A DNA stretch of 31,883 bases from Pseudomonadota bacterium (GTDB taxonomy: Bacteria; Myxococcota_A; Polyangia; Polyangiales; Polyangiaceae), in contig JAEYYX010000127.1 in the NCBI GenBank assembly GCA_023428245.1, positions 1-31,883 on the forward strand, read 5' to 3'. Below the pieces are notes generated by a model that saw only the letters and a list, made by a program, of their open reading frames with translations, was not told the origin of the DNA and ran no database searches. Made by a program: the position numbers and the translations under genes. Positions 27,355-31,883 of the stretch are shown here, in pieces (the first letter of the stretch is position 1; each line of letters opens with the position of its first letter).

Positions 27355-27530
27355 GTATCGAGTGGCTGCGTGAGGCGGACGAGTTCCTCCTCCAGCATCT
27401 GCTCTTCCACTGGCTCCCCCTCGAAGGCCATGCTCCGAGCCACCTTCTTCGGCAGACGGGCGATCCGGATCCGACGCTGCTCCTCGAGCGGGACCCGTCT
27501 CCAATTCTGAATGGCCTGCACCCAGTTCAT
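27351..27530 (-). CDS. Antitoxin of the Fic toxin (VbhA-like)
   Basis: A 59-residue frame starting MNWVQAIQNWRRVP and rich in charged helices. Residues 33-38 read SMAFEG, an exact match to the Fic inhibitory motif (S/T)xxxE(G/N), followed by EPV, much like the antitoxin VbhA (SNALEG then FEP). In class I Fic systems the glutamate of this motif enters the toxin active site and blocks the ATP gamma-phosphate. It precedes and overlaps the Fic gene, as class I antitoxins do. AAGG lies close upstream of the ATG. The motif and place make the call strong even though the gene is short. Confidence 0.82.
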   Translation of the reverse strand: MNWVQAIQNWRRVPLEEQRRIRIARLPKKVARSMAFEGEPVEEQMLEEELVRLTQPLDT

Positions 27531-27568
27531 GGCCCTTATTGTGCGAGGGATCGTTCATCGAAGCAAAC

Positions 27569-27620
27569 TCACTCCCGCCTTAGATAAAGGCCCACACCGA
27601 AGTCCCGCCCCGATCAAAAC
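27569..27620 (-). pseudogene. csb2 3'-end relic with a 5-base deletion
   Basis: On the minus strand this reads VLIGAG, then after a five-base deletion and frame change FGVGLYLRRE and a stop, matching the end of Csb2. Most differences from csb2-A are silent third-base changes, so the sequence was under selection as a csb2 before it was cut. As in the other relic, similarity begins abruptly at the VLIGAG codons. It lies between the KilA-N gene and the Fic pair. Confidence 0.75.
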
Positions 27621-27658
27621 CGGCCTCGCCTCGCGTGAGCTGGCGAATCGGGCGCGCG

Positions 27659-28543
27659 TCACTTGTTTCCTTTCTTGGCTGCGGCGCGTGCCGCAAGAGG
27701 CTTGCGTGAAATCGGCGTCCCTTCGCTCAGCCGCTTCACCGTCGTCGATGCGAGCAGCGAGCGCATCTGCACGATCGCGATGGCGTTGAGTTGCACGAGT
27801 CGTTCGCCAGGTGGCAAACCTTGATGGATCAGGACGGAGTTGAGACTCTCGATGTTCGAGAGCACGACGAGCTGCTCCAGCGTTGCGTGGTCACGCAAGT
27901 TGCCTGGCAGCTTCGGATTCTCCTTGCGCCAATCGGCAGCGGTTTTGCCAAAGAGCGCGACGTTCAGGAGATCGGCCTCAGAGGCGTAGACGAAGGAGGT
28001 CTGCGACTTGGTGAGCGTTGGAGGGACGAGATGTTCTTGGATCGCGTCTGTGTGGATGCGGTAGTTTACTTTGGCCAGCATTCGCTGGAAGTTCCACTCG
28101 CGGGAAGTGCGAGCCGCCTCGTCATCCTTGAGGCGCTGAAATTCCTTGATGAGGTACAACTTGAATTCGGGACTGAGCCAAGAGCCGAACTCGAACGCGA
28201 TGTCACGATGAGCATAGGTGCCGCCGTAGCGGCCCGCTGAGGCAAACAGGCCGATTGCACCCGTTTTCTCGGTCCACTTCTTCACCGAGAGGAAGAAGCT
28301 GTTGCGGCCGGCCTCACTTCTAATTCCCTCGAATTCGAGGGAATTGAATCCAGGGTTATTGAGCTGCTCCCAGACCCCAAGGAAGAGAACCGTGTCCTTG
28401 GCTCGGAGCCAGTTCTCGATGAGGGCGCCCTGACCCTCGAAGTTGCGAACCATGTCCGACAGCGAAATGTAGTCGTGCTCATTGCGCGTCGCGATAGTGA
28501 CGACCGTGCCCTTCACGACGATGCTGCGGTTCTTGGGACTCAT
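27659..28543 (-). CDS. KilA-N domain protein
   Basis: A 294-residue protein with an N-terminal KilA-N domain (about 5-135): DYISLSDMVR (24-33) and GGTYAHRDIAFEFGSWLSPE (107-126) are hallmarks of this DNA-binding fold of phage and mobile-element proteins. The C-terminal half is helical with a conserved-looking stretch EADLLNVALFGKTAADWR, and the end is lysine- and alanine-rich. Such proteins are common in defence islands, but their role is not settled. ATG 28543 has GGGGGA seven bases upstream; the frame is open into the csb2-A tail, but that part is out of frame with csb2 and not protein-like. It starts 20 bases after the csb2-A stop and is followed by a csb2 tail relic, so it looks like a cassette placed between two csb2 ends. 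Confidence 0.85.
   Translation of the reverse strand: MSPKNRSIVVKGTVVTIATRNEHDYISLSDMVRNFEGQGALIENWLRAKDTVLFLGVWEQLNNPGFNSLEFEGIRSEAGRNSFFLSVKKWTEKTGAIGLFASAGRYGGTYAHRDIAFEFGSWLSPEFKLYLIKEFQRLKDDEAARTSREWNFQRMLAKVNYRIHTDAIQEHLVPPTLTKSQTSFVYASEADLLNVALFGKTAADWRKENPKLPGNLRDHATLEQLVVLSNIESLNSVLIHQGLPPGERLVQLNAIAIVQMRSLLASTTVKRLSEGTPISRKPLAARAAAKKGNK
28322..28345. repeat. 24-base perfect palindrome in the KilA-N gene
   Basis: AATTCCCTCGAA is followed directly by its exact reverse complement. It lies within the coding sequence (codons for NSLEFEGI). A perfect 24-base palindrome is unlikely by chance in a window this size and resembles a dimer-binding operator. Confidence 0.9.
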
Positions 28544-28562
28544 GACCGTATCCCCCCGTCCA

Positions 28563-30209
28563 TCACTCCCGCCCCCGACAAAGCCCCACCCCAAAATACC
28601 GCCCAGCTCCGATCAGAACTGGCCCTGGGATTGCTTCCTCGAAGCCCATCTCCACGTGCACACAGACGCGGGTCACGCCTTTTCCGCCTGCGTGCTTCTG
28701 CGGAAAGGGCATGTAGTTTCGCGCAGGGGGTGCAGCATCAAAAAGTGAACGCCGAATGATTTCGACCCAGCGGGGCGCGGGGAGGCCGATGCGCTCGCAC
28801 GCTTTCATCACAATCTCTTCGGCGTTGCGTGCGGCGGCGGAGGCTTCCTTTGGATCGCTCGAATGAAGGTTGCCCGGGTTCTTATCGAGGGCCACGGGTG
28901 TGACTGAACCCCAGCGGCGCGACCGCTCGGTCCACGAGTTCGGAGTGAGGGCTTTGCGGGGATCGCTGTCGACCACGCGTTCAAGTTCGAGGGCCCCGAC
29001 GCGGCCGAGGGTGAGGCGGAGACCGGCTTGCTCCCAGCGGCCAATCGCGCGGAGGACGGCCCTTCGCTCTTCGCTTTCGATGTCACGCGGCAAGAGGACA
29101 GCGACGCCGAGCACGTTGCCGGAGGCGTAAGGGGAGGCGACGTCCGCGAGGGGCACGTAGGCGACGTGCGGGCGGTCGAGGGGCTTTCCGGTCGAGTCGT
29201 GTCCGCTGAGGACGGCGGGAATCGCGCCGTCGGCGTGGCTAAGGAGGGCGCCACGCAGCGCCCGGGTGATGTCCTCTGTCTTGGAAAGCTTGACGCCAAC
29301 GCGGCGGCCGCTCTCGCCGGCTATTTCGCGGAAGACGACCCATTCGCCAAACACAGACGAGGCGGACTCGGAGGCCCTTTCACCGCCTTCGAGCTCGTAG
29401 CTCTGGTGCACAGCAGGAAGAACTCGAGGTTCGAATCCCCGATGTCTTTCAAAGGCACCCTCGAGGCGACTGAGCTGTCCTTCACTCACAATACGCATAG
29501 AAACTCCTTGCTTCGCAGAGGGGCGCCAGCGCTTGAGCCCCGTGTGTTCGGGCGTCTTTCCTTCGATCACTCGACAGGACACAAACGACGACGAGTGTCC
29601 GAGGCGCACCATCTTTTGGCTGAGGGCGCAGAGCGACGCCTTCACGTTCTCGGGCGCTTCCGCGCTGGGCCAAACGTAGCGAACCTGGGGCACATGGGGT
29701 GCCATCGCGGGCATCGTGCGCGGCTGTCGCCCCCTTCGATCCGGGAGCATCTCCTGCGCTCGGTAGGGATCGCCTTTGCCGTCGTCTTCGAGGATCTTTG
29801 CCGTTTCGGCCTGGAAGGCCTTCTCTGCCTTGGCGAGGGCCGTTCCCGCCGATTTGATGGCCTTCTTGTCGCCTGTGGCTTCGGCCGTAGCGAGCGCTTC
29901 CCGGGCGCGCTCGAGCTTTTCTTCCACCGCTTTCCAGCCGAGTACGACGCCGGAATAGTTCCCTGGGACGTAGGTCGGGATCACCGAACGCTGTTCCGCG
30001 TCGCTGGCTTCGATATCGGGAGCACCTTGCTCTTCGAGCCACTTGAGGGCAGGGCGCGCGGAGGAGGTGAGCTCTTCGTGTTCGTGAGCGGTCGCCACGA
30101 GCGCGGAGAACAGCCGCGCCGGGTGGGGGGGCCACTCGGGCGCGCTTCTGTCGTTGAAGCTCGTCGCCACGTAGCGACCCGTCAGGAGCTCGACCTCGAG
30201 AGCAATCAC
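28563..30209 (-). CDS. csb2: Csb2 (Cas5-Cas6 fusion), copy A
   Basis: A 548-residue Csb2. The N-terminus has VELLTGRYVAT and WPPHPARLFSAL (26-37), the middle RLGHSSSF, and the end the RNA-binding loop GAGRYFGVG (534-542) followed by LCRGRE. A lysine- and alanine-rich helical insert lies around 110-160. The start is GTG 30209, overlapping the csb1-A stop as GTGA; the longer open frame upstream lies inside csb1-A. It should process the repeats and hold the crRNA handle for module A. Its natural next gene, cas3-A, is about 20 kb away; instead KilA-N follows after 19 bases. Its last 57 bases are the parent or sister of the two csb2 tail relics. Confidence 0.93.
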   Translation of the reverse strand: MIALEVELLTGRYVATSFNDRSAPEWPPHPARLFSALVATAHEHEELTSSARPALKWLEEQGAPDIEASDAEQRSVIPTYVPGNYSGVVLGWKAVEEKLERAREALATAEATGDKKAIKSAGTALAKAEKAFQAETAKILEDDGKGDPYRAQEMLPDRRGRQPRTMPAMAPHVPQVRYVWPSAEAPENVKASLCALSQKMVRLGHSSSFVSCRVIEGKTPEHTGLKRWRPSAKQGVSMRIVSEGQLSRLEGAFERHRGFEPRVLPAVHQSYELEGGERASESASSVFGEWVVFREIAGESGRRVGVKLSKTEDITRALRGALLSHADGAIPAVLSGHDSTGKPLDRPHVAYVPLADVASPYASGNVLGVAVLLPRDIESEERRAVLRAIGRWEQAGLRLTLGRVGALELERVVDSDPRKALTPNSWTERSRRWGSVTPVALDKNPGNLHSSDPKEASAAARNAEEIVMKACERIGLPAPRWVEIIRRSLFDAAPPARNYMPFPQKHAGGKGVTRVCVHVEMGFEEAIPGPVLIGAGRYFGVGLCRGRE

Positions 30210-31540
30210 GACGCGGTAGGCTCCTCGACGACCGTGAGCTGGCGGCTCTTGCGGATGAGCCCGACGAGCTTGGGTGCGGGCGTGAGCGTGAGGGGCTCCG
30301 TGGGCCAAGACATGCCGAGGGCCGCGGCGGCTTGCTTTGCCTGATCGAGGAGCTCCTTCGCCGTACCGCGGTCGAGGGAGAAGGACTTCGCTTCGCCACC
30401 GTCACTCGGGAGGAGCTCGAGGTTCAGCGGGCCGAGTGCGTGGAGGGCGCAGCGTGAGCGCAGGTCGTAACCGTTGTCGCGTTGGTAGGCGATGGCCGCG
30501 AGGGCAAGCGCCGCCAGCAGAGTTCGGGCGGCGTCCTCGGCCTTGCGGCGATTGTCTCCTTCGAGGCGTTCTCCGTCGGTGGTCGTCGCGAAGCGGAGGC
30601 GCCGGAGCGCGGGAAGGGAGAGGACGGTGAGCTGCTCGGCGTAGTCGACGGTCACGCCGCCGGTCTCGGCGTCTTGAGAAGGTTTGACGTTGCCGTGGTT
30701 GATGACGGCGGGGGACCCCGCCTTCTCGCCTCCGCGCTTCAGGAGCAGGGGCTGCTTCTTATCGAGCTTCGCCTCGTTGGGATCCGTGGTCCAATCCTGG
30801 GAGCCGCCTTCACCCGCCTGCTTGGCCTCATAGATGTCCGTCTTCTCGATGCCGGTCGGATCGATGCGGCTCGAGGTGCGCGTTCCTAGCTCGACTCCGA
30901 CGCCGACGACTTCACTCACGATGGCGCGCTGGAATTTCGAGCCGAGGCCGCCTTTCGGGCCGGTCGAGTCCCAAAGTCCAAAGATGAGCGAGGAGGGACA
31001 CAAGGTGAAGAGGGGAGTGGCGTTTGACTGGGAAGCTTCGGTGAAGCGTCGACCGGCGTCGGTGTAACGGAAAGGTTTGCCGTCAATCAGGCTGTCGCGG
31101 AGGAGCGCGTCGGCGAGACGATGCGGCGCTTCGAGGGTCGTGATGTATCCGTCCCCTCCGAGGCTCGAGAGGTCGAGGGCGGGGTCATCGTGAGTCGCGC
31201 CTGTGAAGTCGACACGAGCGAAAGGAAAGCTGAGCTCGCCTCGGTCGTAGCCGTCGAGGAGAGCTGTCTCCATGCGGTTCGCCTGAGCCGCTACTGAATC
31301 GAGGACCACGCAGAGCTTCGGTGCACCCTCGATCCGTCGCCACTCGAGGGCGTACTTCGAACGTCGACGCTCCTCGCGATTCTCACCGACAGGCACAGGG
31401 ACCTTCACGGCGTCGCCAAACGTGGGCGGGTAGAGCTTGTCGTCCGGGCCGCCCAGCGGCTCGAGGCGAGTCACGGCGCGGAAGCCTGCGGCGGTTCCGG
31501 AGACGGCGTTCTTGAGGTCTTCGTAGGTCAGTTTCGGCAT
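30206..31540 (-). CDS. csb1: Csb1 (Cas7-like backbone), copy A
   Basis: A 444-residue Csb1, the crRNA-coating subunit. Blocks shared with copy B: AAQANRME (84-91), APHRLADALLRDSL (138-151), WDSTGPKGGLG (190-200), GTRTSSRID and DLRSRC. It is longer than copy B by two inserts (around residues 46-60 and 230-260). ATG 31540 has GAGAAGAG some seven bases upstream. It is the first gene of the A operon and is preceded by a gene-free region with an AT-rich promoter candidate, a guide target and a mini-CRISPR unit, so it is the likely point of control of module A. The csb2-A start overlaps its stop as GTGA. Confidence 0.95.
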   Translation of the reverse strand: MPKLTYEDLKNAVSGTAAGFRAVTRLEPLGGPDDKLYPPTFGDAVKVPVPVGENREERRRSKYALEWRRIEGAPKLCVVLDSVAAQANRMETALLDGYDRGELSFPFARVDFTGATHDDPALDLSSLGGDGYITTLEAPHRLADALLRDSLIDGKPFRYTDAGRRFTEASQSNATPLFTLCPSSLIFGLWDSTGPKGGLGSKFQRAIVSEVVGVGVELGTRTSSRIDPTGIEKTDIYEAKQAGEGGSQDWTTDPNEAKLDKKQPLLLKRGGEKAGSPAVINHGNVKPSQDAETGGVTVDYAEQLTVLSLPALRRLRFATTTDGERLEGDNRRKAEDAARTLLAALALAAIAYQRDNGYDLRSRCALHALGPLNLELLPSDGGEAKSFSLDRGTAKELLDQAKQAAAALGMSWPTEPLTLTPAPKLVGLIRKSRQLTVVEEPTAS

Positions 31541-31614
31541 CGGGTTCTCTTCTCAATCGGGCGCGGTTCAACGTCCTCAGCCCAGGGTGGATCGGATTTT
31601 AGATCAGATCAACG

Positions 31615-31638
31615 TTATCTGTATTTGGATGAAGGGTT
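31615..31638 (+). promoter_or_regulatory. Target site of the crRNA-like guide, with TTA PAM
   Basis: TTA (31615-31617) fits the 5'-TTN PAM known for type I-G. The next 21 bases (31618-31638) match the first 21 bases of the mini-array spacer (31804-31824) at 17 places; mismatches are at positions 6, 9, 12 and 15. After position 21 the match ends. Such partial pairing would allow binding without full unwinding or Cas3 cutting, that is, repression. Confidence 0.7.
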
Positions 31639-31660
31639 TTAGGGAAACACCGTGGCTGCG

Positions 31661-31676
31661 TTGACTGCGGGGTCAA
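31661..31676. repeat. Inverted repeat, possible operator
   Basis: TTGAC and GTCAA, six bases apart, in the gene-free region upstream of csb1-A. It may be a binding site for a dimeric regulator or part of a rightward promoter. Five-base arms are short, so chance is possible. Confidence 0.35.
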
Positions 31677-31761
31677 TCGAGGCCAAACTCCTGTCCGTCC
31701 GAACAGTATCCCTGTGCGGACCGAACCTGCCGGCCTCGGGGCTCATTCGGGTCCCCAGCAC

Positions 31762-31878
31762 GCTTCCTCCGGCGCCCGAGGGCGCTCGAGGCCCCATTGA
31801 CGATCTGTGTTGGGTTGGAGGGTTCGTGCGGTTGTCTCGACCTTCCAGGCTGCTCCGGAGCCTGGGCCCCTTTGTCCG
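31762..31878 (+). ncRNA. CreR-like mini-CRISPR: degenerate repeat, spacer, degenerate repeat
   Basis: Read on the plus strand, a first pseudo-repeat (31762-31803) begins CTTCCTC, has a hairpin GCGCCC-GA-GGGCGC and ends CGAG-GCCCCATTGA, matching the end of the true repeat (CGAGAGCCCCATTGA) apart from one missing base. A 37-base spacer follows (31804-31840), the commonest spacer length in the array. The second pseudo-repeat starts CCTTC (31841), has a hairpin CAGGCT/AGCCTG in the same place and GCCCC-TTTG in place of GCCCCATTG. The spacer start matches the csb1-A promoter next to a TTA PAM. Known CreA/CreR RNAs, which guide type I effectors to repress cas genes or toxin genes, have this design. 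No database search was possible. Confidence 0.68.
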
Positions 31879-31883
31879 AGGCG

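Larger units (their letters stand above)
31541..31760. promoter_or_regulatory. Regulatory region of the csb1-A operon
   Basis: No gene is seen here. For the minus strand the best promoter is a -10 TAAAAT (complement of 31596-31601), with a weak -35 seventeen bases upstream (complement of 31619-31624). That -35 lies within the guide target 31618-31638. An inverted repeat TTGAC-N6-GTCAA is at 31661-31676; its TTGACT could also serve as a -35 for rightward transcription of the mini-CRISPR unit. Confidence 0.45.

Noticed and set aside
29028..30344. A 438-codon plus-strand frame opposite csb2-A
   Set aside because: Antisense to csb2-A, with low-complexity composition and no motifs.
31654..31820. 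A short minus-strand frame (MGPRAPSGAGG) upstream of csb1-A
   Set aside because: It overlaps the first pseudo-repeat and has no ribosome site or protein-like composition.

Overview
The window is a defence locus from a high-GC bacterium. Its core is a type I-G (formerly I-U) CRISPR-Cas system of the Geobacter sulfurreducens type: Csb1, Csb2, a Cas3 with its HD domain at the C-terminus, a Cas4-Cas1 fusion and Cas2. The gene styles and the mix of systems suggest Myxococcota or a related high-GC lineage. That is an inference; no rRNA or housekeeping gene is present to test it.

Layout, left to right: a CRISPR array of 27 repeats (29-1981), running off the left edge; a leader (1982-2285); then, on the minus strand, cas2, cas4-cas1, a small Cas8-like gene and cas3 (copy A), with a short winged-helix gene coupled to cas3-A. 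Next come a plus-strand VapBC pair (9220-9862) and, on the minus strand again, a two-gene Druantia type III system (druE, druH; 10049-19661). A complete second type I-G effector operon (copy B: csb1, csb2, cas3, cas8-like; 19781-26539) follows. Then come a Fic toxin with an overlapping antitoxin and a KilA-N gene, separated by broken 3' ends of csb2, and finally csb2-A and csb1-A (28563-31540).

In operon B every gene overlaps the next by 1 to 4 bases, in the order csb1-csb2-cas3-cas8-like. Copy A has the same order and the same overlaps, but its csb2 and cas3 lie about 20 kb apart. The simplest reading is that a normal I-G operon (csb1-csb2-cas3-cas8-like-cas4/1-cas2-array) was opened at the csb2/cas3 junction and filled in steps with other defence genes: KilA-N, Fic toxin-antitoxin, a second I-G effector, Druantia III and VapBC. 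Two csb2 tail relics, both starting at the same codon, mark the insertion side.

The most interesting signal is upstream of csb1-A. Two degenerate CRISPR repeats (about 31762-31803 and 31841-31878) flank a 37-base spacer, which is the commonest spacer length in the array. The first 21 bases of that spacer match 17 of 21 bases at 31618-31638, next to the type I-G PAM (TTA), in the presumed csb1-A promoter. This looks like a crRNA-like guide (CreR/CreA type) by which the I-G effector would repress its own operon. The one array and one adaptation module would serve two effectors, and only operon A shows this guide-based control.
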